Source: Magicicada septendecula (lineage: Eukaryota > Arthropoda > Insecta > Hemiptera > Cicadidae). Taken from it: DNA of 64,000 nucleotides. The DNA lies in NCBI GenBank assembly GCA_034769895.1, contig CM068375.1, positions 254,303,542 through 254,367,541 of the forward strand, read 5' to 3'. The notes beneath the pieces were generated by a model. It was not told the DNA's origin, did no database searches, and saw nothing but the letters and a program-made list of their open reading frames with translations. Shown here piece after piece: positions 11,116-25,777 of this stretch. Made by a program: the position numbers and the translations under genes. Numbering within the stretch: the stretch's first letter is position 1; every line of letters begins with the position of its first letter.

Positions 11116-13275
11116 AAACCCCCTCAATGAAAGATTTTGTGTTGAAGCACAAAAACTTTCATTGACTCTTTCATTCTTCCTAAAGGGATCAGCCAGGATA
11201 GGTCGCCACAACCCCCTTACAATTTATATAAAAGAAAACAATAACTCACCCGTGGTCTGATGATGATGACAGTACCTACATGACCTTACTGGACTTCTCC
11301 TTCGAGATCCCAACACCTTAAGGCCACTTAGGCGCGTAACGCCCCTGCTCTGACGCTCTCGGCCAGCTCAGGACCGCTGTCATATCACCAAACACTGAAA
11401 CAATAAATGAAAAATATTAAAATAGTGACTTGGTAAATTACTCTATCCTTAACTGATCTGGTTCCCCTTAGCTAGGTGCTGGTTTGTGATGATAAGCACT
11501 GGGTTTGCTTGAAATACTACTAAAATATAATTACAAAAATGTAACGCACAAGAATTATATAGAATTTCCCTTCTCAATATGGACTACCCTGAATTAATAA
11601 ATTGTTTCGATTCCCATCGATAATATTTAACTCTTTCCATTTTATAATTAGTATAATTATAAAAGAAACACATTGATATAAAAGAATTAAATTATAATTG
11701 AAAATATGGAAATTCCCCTATAAATCTCCCAAACATGGAGAAAAACAAATGACAGAAAAACAAAATAATTAATAAATCTGTATGGTATTATTTATTCATA
11801 AATCTTATTGAATTGTTAAATTAAAATTATTATTATTATTATTTAAAATTATTATTATTATTATTATTATTATTAACAGGTAATAGTTGTTATTGACAGC
11901 GCCAATTATATTTATCCCTTCATACACACTATTTCCATAAATCATGTTAAAATTTCATAACATAACTACATAATACATGATAATACATTGATACATCAAT
12001 ACACATGATCATTATATTAATACATTTTAAATTCATATTTAATCTTGATTAAGATTTGCATTTAAATTTACATATTCTATTTAAAGTTTCATTTAAATCA
12101 TTTAAAAATTACAATTTCGATTAATTAATTAATTAGACATCAATTATTATAATATTATTACTTCACATTTATTATTAATAATCATATTATTATTATTACT
12201 TCATCATTCATTTTTCATTACCTCTCTACTCTGAATTTTCTACCTCACTAACTACCTAACCTTTCACCTTCTAATCATTGTTTAGTCTGGGTGACTCCTA
12301 TATTCACTATGTCTTTACTTATTGTAATCTTACTCACCTCCTTCTAACTAACAACCAAATTTACCTATCATGACACCAATATCTCAATCATAAACACCTT
12401 TACTAATTTCATTTAAATCCTATGGCCCCGCTCGTCTTTGCACAGAGATGGGTGTTCCCTAACTGGCTATATACATCCATAATTTTTTTCCCTTCCATAA
12501 AATTCGGCAAACACTCCCTAAAACTACGCTATTACCTGCCACAACACTATACGTTGGCTACTCCTTATCACCTCACCCCCACTACAAAATATCATCAACA
12601 ACAAATATATGTTTATACCTTGACTTTACTCACCTCTACAAATAATCACTAACTACTGTGTCCCTACCTATCTAATATTTTCTTTGTATTATTTACTTCA
12701 AAATTCTTAACTATCTAACTCCCTTTACATTAATTACATAACACACATGCTTCTATTTATACCCAGGCTCTATTCCTGTTTACACTTACTGTAATCATTG
12801 ACAATTATCTTATAAATTCATCTCTCACCTACTCATAACAGTACATCTCAACATTCCAATATATATTCTTCTTTGATCATTTATCTAATTATTATTCATT
12901 AATAATTACCTTCATCACAAAATAAATAATACTTTATCTTCATTAATAGAAACTTTCTATTCCAATTAATAATTTCAGTTAGTACAACTTTCTTTTGTAC
13001 TATTTTAATTCAATATTTGACCTTTAAATATTATTCATTTGTTTAATTAAATAAAACATGTTAATAATTAAAATACATAATAACTGGTGTACACAAAATA
13101 TACCTGTAATACAACATCAAAAATACATAAATACATTGATATAAATACATTTAATACAATGAAAAATATACACTCCAAACACATTATTTTGTTATTTATC
13201 AAACTCAGTCCATATGCAGTCCAATTCAATACCACTTTTCACATATATTTATTGTTCATTACACAATACAACAGT

Positions 13276-14580
13276 CTATCCTCCATCGTTGAATAACAAC
13301 CGAATCTTAGGTCTATTTAATTTATTTTCTAATAAAAACATTTTATGATTAGAAACATTATAATCATATTCATATATTAAACAATTATCAAACAAATATC
13401 TCAAGTCACGATCGAGTAGGGTTCTGTCTATCTCGGTAATATCATATGTTATAATTTGGTTATTCATCTTGTAATTATCCTCATAATTTTCTACTACAGG
13501 TAAGTACTTAATACCATTATTCTCATCATTTATTGTTATTTCAATATCATTGTTACTATAAGGTAAGTATTCATTATTTCCATCCACCGTATCTATGCCT
13601 AACCTCTCTACCAATTCTCTGTACTTTCTATTTACTTTAAAAAATTTTATTACTTTCTTTTTCTCACAATACCTCTCTACACTTTCTTTCTTAATATAAT
13701 TCTCATCATAACACCAAGTTACACTTTCTCTTTCCAAATGTGCAGGGGTCCCTAACAGAAAATTATTGCACCACTTATTAGGTACACAAAAACGCCAAGA
13801 AATTTTATTTGTAGACCTATCGTCTCCCAAATATATATTAAAGGAACTCTTGTCCTTATAAAAAATACGTGAAGACTTTTCTTCACCCCCTAACACAACA
13901 TCAAAAGAAAATTCTACCCCCTGCATCCCTTGTACAAAAATACTTTCTCCCAACTCTCTTTCTGACTCAATACACTCAAACACCTCATTATCACTCATAA
14001 TACTTTCATTATCTTTTTCTAATATTATATTCTTACTATCTGTACTATTCTTACTATCTGTAAATTCATTATTCACATTATCATTGTTGTTTACTTTATT
14101 AGTCAGTACTTCATTTTTCGTACTGTTTTCACTACCACTCACCTTCTGGGTTTCTAGTTGACTTAAATTCTTGTCTAATTTTGTGATGACCTTGTCAAAC
14201 TGCTTAATGAGCTTATCGTGACCTATTTTAATTTCATGCTTTAGTTCATTGAACTTGATATCAGGACTATCAAATTTGTCACTTTGTTTATCAAACTTGT
14301 CATTCAATTTTGTAAATTTGATATTAGAATCGCTTTTTTGCTCATCTAATTTTTTGTCTAATTTTAATAGTAATTGCATCATGGCACTACTTTCATCTGT
14401 TTTATTTTCTGGACTAACTGACATGGATGTAGAGACCTTCTCGGTTTCTACATATACAACAGATACAGGTGTATCTGCTTCGTCAATCTGACTAATTTGA
14501 GTTGGCTGAACATCCATTTCACTAGTTAAATTTACATCAGCTGTACTGATTTCTATTTCAATATTATCCTTATTACTCAT
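13276..14580 (-). CDS. Family T coiled-coil protein (unit 3, intact)
   Basis: 434 codons with five amino-acid differences from units 1 and 2: Ser for Cys after DEQK, Asn for Ile before ELKH, Thr for Met before KNEV, Arg for Cys after KISW, and His for Tyr after GTPA. The Cys losses argue that those cysteines are not essential metal ligands. Otherwise as unit 1. Confidence 0.8.
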   Translation of the reverse strand: MSNKDNIEIEISTADVNLTSEMDVQPTQISQIDEADTPVSVVYVETEKVSTSMSVSPENKTDESSAMMQLLLKLDKKLDEQKSDSNIKFTKLNDKFDKQSDKFDSPDIKFNELKHEIKIGHDKLIKQFDKVITKLDKNLSQLETQKVSGSENSTKNEVLTNKVNNNDNVNNEFTDSKNSTDSKNIILEKDNESIMSDNEVFECIESERELGESIFVQGMQGVEFSFDVVLGGEEKSSRIFYKDKSSFNIYLGDDRSTNKISWRFCVPNKWCNNFLLGTPAHLERESVTWCYDENYIKKESVERYCEKKKVIKFFKVNRKYRELVERLGIDTVDGNNEYLPYSNNDIEITINDENNGIKYLPVVENYEDNYKMNNQIITYDITEIDRTLLDRDLRYLFDNCLIYEYDYNVSNHKMFLLENKLNRPKIRLLFNDGG

Positions 14581-14755
14581 GTTTACAATTGTATGTTACT
14601 AAAACATATATGTTTATAACCTAAAATTTTAACCTTACCTTGCGCACGTGTTACGTACTTTAGCGCTATTACCTCAGGTAGTTATTTCACAACCGGTAGG
14701 TATACTCTATATAAAATTATGTTTTATGTCGAGTCCCTGGACGGCACGCACCATC

Positions 14756-16003
14756 TGTAACTACTTGTCCCTGTTATTAAGGGCGCAATCTGTAACTACT
14801 TGTTTTTTATCGTTTAATTAGTTACCATAAAAATTGTGTGTTAAGAGATTACGTTCACTTTGTAAACCGGACGCCATGTTGTCAAATTGAGCAACTGTAT
14901 ATAAATTTACTAGTCGGGCCAGGATTCGTGCAACACGAACCATGTTTGTGAAATATACCACCTGAAATAAATGAACACTAGATAACATATATAAGTTATT
15001 TTTATTTTAAGCTTTACTCTCCATACATATTATTGACTCGAATATTTCCCAGCAAAACAATTATAACCCACCAAAAACATGTAATACAAAATATGTAAAT
15101 ATTAGTTGATTATATCATAGTTGATTAAAAATAAAACACTTTCGCACAACCCAGCATAATTTATATCACTCTCTATCTTTCACTCTCTCTCTCTCACGCT
15201 GGTACAATTTCTTACTTTCTTTTAATGAGCTCATTCTTTTAAAATCTTAATATTGAGTGAATTGAATTTTATTTTGGTCATTATTGTGAAATTATGTTTT
15301 ATTTGAAATTAAACAAAAATAGGATGTTGGAACGTTCTCACCAAATTATTGTTTAAGTCTCATCGCACTTCTAGGGTCGTCGCTATCTGCACAATCGGTA
15401 AAGTTTTACATCGCTTTACGGCCACACCATCGTGTCGGCCCACGAAAACGCCTCGGACCGATTCTATACGCAAGATTTCATGGACGATCCATCGGCCGAT
15501 GACACCTGTACAAGTCTGTTAACGTCCATCACAACATTTCCGATATTTTATACCGTTCATTAACCACTTTTAGTGGTATAAAAGTTAAAATTCACTCTTC
15601 GTGAATGGGTTGCCGGCCGGCTGCGATCACGTTCCCTGTTGAAATGACACAGATCCTTTGTCACAAATTTCTGAGGTGGGGTGAAGCTACGTCACCCGGC
15701 TATTGTTTGGTTGTTTACAGTTTCAACAACACATTCCTCGTCGCTGGCGTAATCAAGGATCGTCGCTTTTATCTCAATAAACGACACGGTTTTTTGCTGG
15801 TTTTCATGTTTTTTGCTATGAAACAGTCAGAATCTTGTCAATTCAATTTTACATTATAAAATATTTGTATAGTTCACTCACTGTATATTTACAAGGATTA
15901 TTCAAGGTTTATTTAATTTTGACCAAATTACTACAAATGAAGGAATACAATATTTATGGTTTTTTATACCATATTTAGGTTGATTAAAAATTGTACCATT
16001 ACA
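14756..16003 (-). repeat. Family T LTR, copy 4
   Basis: 1248 bp. It has one fewer CT repeat than neighbours, and a base change near 15,605 lengthens the accidental frame inside the LTR. That frame is still not a credible gene. Confidence 0.85.
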
Positions 16004-18163
16004 AAACCCCCTCAATGAAAGATTTTGTGTTGAAGCACAAAAACTTTCATTGACCCTTTCATTCTTCCTAAAGGGATCAGCCAGGATAGGTCGCCACAAC
16101 CCCCTTACAATTTATATAAAAGAAAACAATAACTCACCCGTGGTCTGATGATGATGACAGTACCTACATGACCTTACTGGACTTCTCCTTCGAGATCCCA
16201 ACACCATAAGGCCACTTAGGCGCGTAACGCCCCTGCTCTGACGCTCTCGGCCAGCTCAGGACCGCTGTCATATCACCAAACACTGAAACAATAAATGAAA
16301 AATATTAAAATAGTGACTTGGTAAATTACTCTATCCTTAACTGATCTGGTTCCCCTTAGCTAGGTGCTGGTTTGTGATGATAAGCACTGGGTTTGCTTGA
16401 AATACTACTAAAATATAATTACAAAAATGTAACGCACAAGAATTATATAGAATTTCCCTTCTCAATATGGACTACCCTGAATTAATAAATTGTTTCGATT
16501 CCCATCGATAATATTTAACTCTTTCCATTTTATAATTAGTATAATTATAAAAGAAACACATTGATATAAAAGAATTAAATTATAATTGAAAATATGGAAA
16601 TTCCCCTATAAATCTCCCAAACATGGAGAAAAACAAATGACAGAAAAACAAAATAATTAATAAATCTGTATGGTATTATTTATTCATAAATCTTATTGAA
16701 TTGTTAAATTAAAATTATTATTATTATTATTTAAAATTATTATTATTATTATTATTATTATTAACAGGTAATAGTTGTTATTGACAGCGCCAATTATATT
16801 TATCCCTTCATATACACTATTTCCATAAATCATGTTAAAATTTCATAACATAACTACATAATACATGATAATACATTGATACATCAATACACATGATCAT
16901 TATATTAATACATTTTAAATTCATATTTAATCTTGATTAAGATTTGCATTTAAATTTACATATTCTATTTAAAGTTTCATTTAAATCATTTAAAAATTAC
17001 AATTTCGATTAATTAATTAATTAGACATCAATTATTATAATATTATTACTTCACATTTATTATTAATATTCATATTATTATTATTACTTCATCATTCATT
17101 TTTCATTACCTCTCTACTCTGAATTTTCTACCTCACTAACTACCTAACCTTTCACCTTCTAATCATTGTTTAGTCTGGGTGACTCCTATATTCACTATGT
17201 CTTTACTTATTGTAATCTTACTCACCTCCTTCTAACTAACAACCAAATTTACCTATCATGACACCAATATCTCAATCATAAACACCTTTACTAATTTCAT
17301 TTAAATCCTATGGCCCCGCTCGTCTTTGCACAGAGATGGGTGTTCCCTAACTGGCTATATACATCCATAATTTTTTTCCCTTCCATAAAATTCGGCAAAC
17401 ACTCCCTAAAACTACGCTACTACCTGCCACAACACTATACGTTGGCTACTCCTTATCACCTCACCCCCACTACAAAATATCATCAACAACAAATATATGT
17501 TTATACCTTGACTTTACTCACCTCTACAAATAATCACTAACTACTGTGTCCCTACCTATCTAATATTTTCTTTGTATTATTTACTTCAAAATTCTTAACT
17601 ATCTAACTCCCTTTACATTAATTACATAACACACATGCTTCTATTTATACCCAGGCACTATTCCTGTTTACACTTACTGTAATCATTGACAATTATCTTA
17701 TAAATTCATCTCTCACCTACTCATAACAGTACATCTCAACATTCCAATATATATTCTTCTTTGATCATTTATCTAATTATTATTCATTAATAATTACCTT
17801 CATCACAAAATAAATAATACTTTATCTTCATTAATAGAAACTTTCTATTCCAATTAATAATTTCAGTTAGTACAACTTTCTTTTGTACTATTTTAATTCA
17901 ATATTTGACCTTTAAATATTATTCATTTGTTTAATTAAATAAAACATGTTAATAATTAAAATACATAATAACTGGTGTACACAAAATATACCTGTAATAC
18001 AACATCAAAAATACATAAATACATTGATATAAATACATTTAATACAATGAAAAATATACACTCCAAACACATTATTTTGTTATTTATCAAACTCAGTCCA
18101 TATGCAGTCCAATTCAATACCACTTTTCACATATATTTATTGTTCATTACACAATACAACAGT

Positions 18164-19468
18164 CTATCCTCCATCGTTGAATAACAACCGAATCTTAGGT
18201 CTATTTAATTTATTTTCTAATAAAAACATTTTATGATTAGAAACATTATAATCATATTCATATATTAAACAATTATCAAACAAATATCTCAAGTCACGAT
18301 CGAGTAGGGTTCTGTCTATCTCGGTAATATCATATGTTATAATTTGGTTATTCATCTTGTAATTATCCTCATAATTTTCTACTACAGGTAAGTACTTAAT
18401 ACCATTATTCTCATCATTTATTGTTATTTCAATATCATTGTTACTATAAGGTAAGTATTCATTATTTCCATCCACCGTATCTATGCCTAACCTCTCTACC
18501 AATTCTCTGTACTTTCTATTTACTTTAAAAAATTTTATTACTTTCTTTTTCTCACAATACCTCTCTACACTTTCTTTCTTAATATAATTCTCATCATAAC
18601 ACCAAGTTACACTTTCTCTTTCCAAATATGCAGGGGTCCCTAACAGAAAATTATTGCACCACTTATTAGGTACACAAAAACACCAAGAAATTTTATTTGT
18701 AGACCTATCGTCTCCCAAATATATATTAAAGGAACTCTTGTCCTTATAAAAAATACGTGAAGACTTTTCTTCACCCCCTAACACAACATCAAAAGAAAAT
18801 TCTACCCCCTGCATCCGTTGTACAAAAATACTTTCTCCCAACTCTCTTTCTGACTCAATACACTCAAACACCTCATTATCACTCATAATACTTTCATTAT
18901 CTTTTTATAATATTATATTCTTACTATCTGTACTATTCTTACTATCTGTAAATTCATTATTCACATTATCATTGTTGTTTACTTTATTAGTCAGTACTTC
19001 ATTTTTCGTACTGTTTTCACTACCACTCACCTTCTGGGTTTCTAGTTGACTTAAATTCTTGTCTAATTTTGTAATGACCTTGTCAAACTGCTTAATGAGC
19101 TTATCGTGACCTATTTTAATTTCATGCTTTAGTTCATTGAACTTGATATCAGGACTATCAAATTTGTCACTTTGTTTATCAAACTTGTCATTCAATTTTG
19201 TAAATTTGATATTAGAATCGCTTTTTTGCTCATCTAATTTTTTGTCTAATTTTAATAGTAATTGCATCATGGCACTACTTTCATCTGTTTTATTTTCTGG
19301 ACTAACTGACATGGATGTAGAGACCTTCTCGGTTTCTACATATACAACAGATACAGGTGTATCTGCTTCGTCAATCTGACTAATTTGAGTTGGCTGAACA
19401 TCCATTTCACTAGTTAAATTTACATCAGCTGTACTGATTTCTATTTCAATATTATCCTTATTACTCAT
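18164..19468 (-). pseudogene. Family T coiled-coil protein, unit 4, broken by one stop
   Basis: Full length is present, but a single substitution turns the Glu codon after NIIL into TAA (near 18,904). This separates an N-terminal 187-residue part with the coiled coil from a C-terminal 240-residue part that could restart at an internal Met. The C-terminal half also has Arg for Gly in FVQGMQG. Confidence 0.8.
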
Positions 19469-19643
19469 GTTTACAATTGTATGTTACTAAAACATATATG
19501 TTTATAACCTAAAATTTTAACCTTACCTTGCGCACGTGTTACGTACTTTAGCGCTATTACCTCAGGTAGTTATTTCACAACCGGTAGGTATACTCTATAT
19601 AAAATTATGTTTTATGTCGAGTCCCTGGACGGCACGCACCATC

Positions 19644-20893
19644 TGTAACTACTTGTCCCTGTTATTAAGGGCGCAATCTGTAACTACTTGTTTTTTATCG
19701 TTTAATTAGTTACCATAAAAATTGTGTGTTAAGAGATTACGTTCACTTTGTAAACCGGACGCCATGTTGTCAAATTGAGCAACTGTATACAAATTTCCTA
19801 GTCGGGCCAGGATTCGTGCAACACGAACCATGTTTGTGAAATATACCACCTGAAATAAATGAACACTAGATAACATATATAAGTTATTTTTATTTTAAGC
19901 TTTACTCTCCATACATATTATTGACTCGAATATTTCCCAGCAAAACAATTATAACCCACCAAAAACATGTAATACAAAATATGTAAATATTAGTTGATTA
20001 TATCATAGTTGATTAAACATAAAACACTTTCGCACAACCCAGCATAATTTATATCACTCTCTATCTTTCACTCTCTCTCTCTCTCACGCTGGTACAATTT
20101 CTTACTTTCTTTTAATGAGCTCATTCTTTTAAAATCTTAATATTGAGTGAATTGAATTTTATTTTGGTCATTATTGTGAAATTATGTTTTATTTGAAATT
20201 AAACAAAAATAGGATGTTGGAACGTTCTCACCAAATTATTGTATAAGTCTCATCGCACTTCTAGGGTCGTCGCTATCTGCACAATCGGTAAAGTTTTACA
20301 TCGCTTTACGGCCACACCATCGTGTCGGCCCACGAAAACGCCTCGGACCGATTCTATACGCAAGATTTCACGGACGATCCATCGGCCGATGACACCTGTA
20401 CAAGTCTGTTAACGTCCATCACAACATTTCCGATATTTTATACCGTTCATTAACCACTTTTAGTGGTATAAAAGTTAAAATTCACTCTTCGTGAACGGGT
20501 TGCCGGCCGGCTGCGATCACGTTCCCTGTTGAAATGACACAGATCCTTTGTCACAAATTTCTGAGGTGGGGTGAAGCTACGTCACCCGGCTATTGTTTGG
20601 TTGTTTACAGTTTCAACAACACATTCCTCGTCGCTGGCGTAATCAAGGATCGTCGCTTTTATCTCAATAAACGACACGGTTTTTTGCTGGTTTTCATGTT
20701 TTTTGCTATGAAACAGTCAGAATCTTGTCAATTCGATTTTACATTATAAAATATTTGTATAGTTCACTCACTGTATATTTACAAGGATTATTCAAGGTTT
20801 ATTTAATTTTGACCAAATTACTACAAATGAAGGAATACAATATTTATGGTTTTTTATACCATATTTAGGTTGATTAAAAATTGTACCATTACA
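19644..20893 (-). repeat. Family T LTR, copy 5
   Basis: 1250 bp with TGTAA...TTACA ends. TACAAATTTCC variant. Confidence 0.85.
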
Positions 20894-23047
20894 AAACCCC
20901 CTCAATGAAAGATTTTGTGTTGAAGCACAAAAACTTTCATTGACCCTTTCATTCTTCCTAAAGGGATCAGCCAGGATAGGTCGCCACAACCCCCTTACAA
21001 TTTATATAAAAGAAAACAATAACTCACCCGTGGTCTGATGATGATGACAGTACCTACATGACCTTACTGGACTTCTCCTTCGAGATCCCAACACCATAAG
21101 GCCACTTAGGCGCGTAACGCCCCTGCTCTGACGCTCTCGGCCAGCTCAGGACCGCTGTCATATCACCAAACACTGAAACAATAAATGAAAAATATTAAAA
21201 TAGTGACTTGGTAAATTACTCTATCCTTAACTGATCTGGTTCCCCTTAGCTAGGTGCTGGTTTGTGATGATAAGCACTGGGTTTGCTTGAAATACTACTA
21301 AAATATAATTACAAAAATGTAACGCACAAGAATTATATAGAATTTCCCTTCTCAATATGGACTACCCTGAATTAATAAATTGTTTCGATTCCCATCGATA
21401 ATATTTAACTCTTTCCATTTTATAATTAGTATAATTATAAAAGAAACACATTGATATAAAAGAATTAAATTATAATTGAAAATATGGAAATTCCCCTATA
21501 AATCTCCCAAACATGGAGAAAAACAAATGACAGAAAAACAAAATAATTAATAAATCTGTATGGTATTATTTATTCATAAATCTTATTGAATTGTTAAATT
21601 AAAATTATTATTATTATTATTTAAAATTATTATTATTATTATTATTAACAGGTAATAGTTGTTATTGACAGCGCCAATTATATTTATCCCTTCATACACA
21701 CTATTTCCATAAATCATGTTAAAATTTCATAACATAACTACATAATACATGATAATACATTGATACATCAATACACATGATCATTATATTAATACATTTT
21801 AAATTCATATTTAATCTTGATTAAGATTTGCATTTAAATTTACATATTCTATTTAAAGTTTCATTTAAATCATTTAAAAATTACAATTTCGATTAATTAA
21901 TTAATTAGACATCAATTATTATAATATTATTACTTCACATTTATTATTAATATTCATATTATTATTATTACTTCATCATTCATTTTTCATTACCTCTCTA
22001 CTCTGAATTTTCTACCTCACTAACTACCTAACCTTTCACCTTCTAATCATTGTTTAGTCTGGGTGACTCCTATATTCACTATGTCTTTACTTATTGTAAT
22101 CTTACTCACCTCCTTCTAACTAACAACCAAATTTACCTATCATGACACCAATATCTCAATCATAAACACCTTTACTAATTTCATTTAAATCCTATGGCCC
22201 CGCTCGTCTTTGCACAGAGATGGGTGTTCCCTAACTGGCTATATACATCCATAATTTTTTTCCCTTCCATAAAATTCGGCAAACACTCCCTAAAACTACG
22301 CTATTACCTGCCACAACACTATACGTTGGCTACTCCTTATCACCTCACCCCCACTACAAAATATCATCAACAACAAATATATGTTTATACCTTGACTTTA
22401 CTCACCTCTACAAATAATCACTAACTACTGTGTCCCTACCTATCTAAAATTTTCTTTGTATTATTTACTTCAAAATTCTTAACTATCTAACTCCCTTTAC
22501 ATTAATTACATAACACACATGCTTCTATTTATACCCAGGCTCTATTCCTGTTTACACTTACTGTAATCATTGACAATTATCTTATAAATTCATCTCTCAC
22601 CTACTCATAACAGTACATCTCAACATTCCAATATATATTCTTCTTTGATCATTTATCTAATTATTATTCATTAATAATTACCTTCATCACAAAATAAATA
22701 ATACTTTATCTTCATTAATAGAAACTTTCTATTCCAATTAATAATTTCAGTTAGTACAACTTTCTTTTGTACTATTTTAATTCAATATTTGACCTTTAAA
22801 TATTATTCATTTGTTTAATTAAATAAAACATGTTAATAATTAAAATACATAATAACTGGTGTACACAAAATATACCTGTAATACAACATCAAAAATACAT
22901 AAATACATTGATATAAATACATTTAATACAATGAAAAATATACACTCCAAACACATTATTTTGTTATTTATCAAACTCAGTCCATATGCAGTCCAATTCA
23001 ATACCACTTTTCACATATATTTATTGTTCATTACACAATACAACAGT

Positions 23048-24352
23048 CTATCCTCCATCGTTGAATAACAACCGAATCTTAGGTCTATTTAATTTATTTT
23101 CTAATAAAAACATTTTATGATTAGAAACATTATAATCATATTCATATATTAAACAATTATCAAACAAATATCTCAAGTCACGATCGAGTAGGGTTCTGTC
23201 TATCTCGGTAATATCATATGTTATAATTTGGTTATTCATTTTGTAATTATCCTCATAATTTTCTACTACAGGTAAGTACTTAATACCATTATTCTCATCA
23301 TTTATTGTTATTTCAATATCATTGTTACTATAAGGTAAGTATTCATTATTTCCATCCACCGTATCTATGCCTAACCTCTCTACCAATTCTCTGTACTATC
23401 TATTTACTTTAAAAAATTTTATTACTTTCTTTTTCTCACAATACCTCTCTACACTTTCTTTCTTAATATAATTCTCATCATAACACCAAGTTACACTTTC
23501 TCTTTCCAAATATGCAGGGGTCCCTAACAGAAAATTATTGCACCACTTATTAGGTACACAAAAACACCAAGAAATTTTATTTGTAGACCTATCGTCTCCC
23601 AAATATATATTAAAGGAACTCTTGTCCTTATAAAAAATACGTGAAGACTTTTCTTCACCCCCTAACACAACATCAAAAGAAAATTCTACCCCCTGCATCC
23701 CTTGTACAAAAATACTTTCTCCCAACTCTCTTTCTGACTCAATACACTCAAACACCTCATTATCACTCATAATACTTTCATTATCTTTTTCTAATATTAT
23801 ATTCTTACTATCTGTACTATTCTTACTATCTGTAAATTCATTATTCACATTATCATTGTTGTTTACTTTATTAGTCAGTACTTCATTTTTCGTACTGTTT
23901 TCACTACCACTCACCTTCTGGGTTTCTAGTTGACTTAAATTCTTGTCTAATTTTGTGATGACCTTGTCAAACTGCTTAATGAGCTTATCGTGACCTATTT
24001 TAATTTCATGCTTTAGTTCAATGAAATTGATATCAGGACTATCAAATTTGTCACTTTGTTTATCAAACTTGTCATTCAATTTTGTAAATTTGATATTAGA
24101 ATCGCTTTTTTGCTCATCTAATTTTTTGTCTAATTTTAATAGTAATTGCATCATGGCACTACTTTCATCTGTTTTATTTTCTGGACTAACTGACATGGAT
24201 GTAGAGACCTTCTCGGTTTCTACATATACAACAGATACAGGTGTATCTGCTTCGTCAATCTGACTAATTTGAGTTGGCTGAACATCCATTTCACTAGTTA
24301 AATTTACATCAGCTGTACTGATTTCTATTTCAATATTATCCTTATTACTCAT
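23048..24352 (-). pseudogene. Family T coiled-coil protein, unit 5, broken by one stop
   Basis: A Lys codon in the conserved KVNRKY motif has become TAG (around 23,393-23,395). The protein is cut after 318 residues, leaving a 112-residue C-terminal frame. The first part keeps the acidic region, the coiled coil and half of the C-terminal domain. Confidence 0.8.
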
Positions 24353-24527
24353 GTTTACAATTGTATGTTACTAAAACATATATGTTTATAACCTAAAATT
24401 TTAACCTTACCTTGCGCACGTGTTACGTACTTTAACGCTATTACCTCAGGTAGTTATTTCACAACCGGTATGTATACTCTATATAAAATTATGTTTTATG
24501 TCGAGTCCCTGGACGGCACGCACCATC

Positions 24528-25777
24528 TGTAACTACTTGTCCCTGTTATTAAGGGCGCAATCTGTAACTACTTGTTTTTTATCGTTTAATTAGTTACCAT
24601 AAAAATTGTGTGTTAAGAGATTACGTTCACTTTGTAAACCGGACGCCATGTTGTCAAATTGAGCAACTGTATATAAATTTACTAGTCGGGCCAGGATTCG
24701 TGCAACACGAACCATGTTTGTGAAATATACCACCTGAAATAAATGAACACTAGATAACATATATAAGTTATTTTTATTTTAAGCTTTACTCTCCATACAT
24801 ATTATTGACTCTAATATTTCCCAGCAAAACAATTATAACCCTCCAAAAACATGTAATACAAAATATGTAAATATTAGTTGATTATATCATAGTTGATTAA
24901 ACATAAAACACTTTCGCACAACCCAGCATAATTTATATCACTCTCTATCTTTCACTCTCTCTCTCTCTCACGCTGGTACAATTTCTTACTTTCTTTTAAT
25001 GAGCTCATTCTTTTAAAATCTTAATATTGAGTGAATTGAATTTTATTTTGGTCATTATTGTGAAATTATGTTTTATTTGAAATTAAACAAAAATAGGATG
25101 TTGGAACGTTCTCACCAAATTATTGTATAAGTCTCATCGCACTTCTAGGGTCGTCGCTATCTGCACAATCGGTAAAGTTTTACATCGCTTTACGGCCACA
25201 CCATCGTGTCGGCCCACAAAAACGCCTCGGACCGATTCTATACGCAAGATTTCACGGACGATCCATCGGCCGATGACACCTGTACAAGTCTGTTAACGTC
25301 CATCACAACATTTCTGATATTTTATACCGTTCATTTACCACTTTTAGTGGTATAAAAGTTAAAATTCACTCTTCGTGAACGGGTTGCCGGCCGGCTGCGA
25401 TCACGTTCCCTGTTGAAATGACACAGATCCTTTGTCACAAATTTCTGAGGTGGGGTGAAGCTACGTCACCCGGCTATTGTTTGGTTGTTTACAGTTTCAA
25501 CAACACATTCCTCGTCGCTGGCGTAATCAAGGATCGTCGCTGTTATCTCAATAAACGACACGGTTTTTTGCTGGTTTTCATGTTTTTTGCTATGAAACAG
25601 TCAGAATCTTGTCAATTCGATTTTACATTATAAAATATTTGTATAGTTCACTCACTGTATATTTACAAGGATTATTCAAGGTTTATTTAATTTTGACCAA
25701 ATTACTACAAATGAAGGAATACAATATTTATGGTTTTTTATACCATATTTAGGTTGATTAAAAATTGTACCATTACA
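24528..25777 (-). repeat. Family T LTR, copy 6
   Basis: 1250 bp. TATAAATTTAC and AACCCTCC variants, as in copies 1 and 7. Confidence 0.85.

Larger units (their letters stand above)
9866..14755 (-). mobile_element. Family T tandem unit 3
   Basis: 4890 bp: LTR 9866-11115, non-coding 11116-13275, ORF 13276-14580, leader to 14755. It carries an expanded (ATT)n run near 11,826-11,875, which explains most of the extra length, and GCGCGTAACG instead of the GCGCATAACG of units 1 and 2. Confidence 0.9.
14756..19643 (-). mobile_element. Family T tandem unit 4
   Basis: 4888 bp: LTR 14756-16003, non-coding 16004-18163, broken ORF 18164-19468, leader to 19643. It has the TATAAATTTAC LTR variant (as units 1 and 6) but the AACCCACC variant (as units 2, 3 and 5), a mosaic pattern. 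Confidence 0.9.
19644..24527 (-). mobile_element. Family T tandem unit 5
   Basis: 4884 bp: LTR 19644-20893, non-coding 20894-23047, broken ORF 23048-24352, leader to 24527. It shares CACCATAAGG in the exon-like block with units 4 and 6, against CACCTTAAGG in units 1-3. Confidence 0.9.
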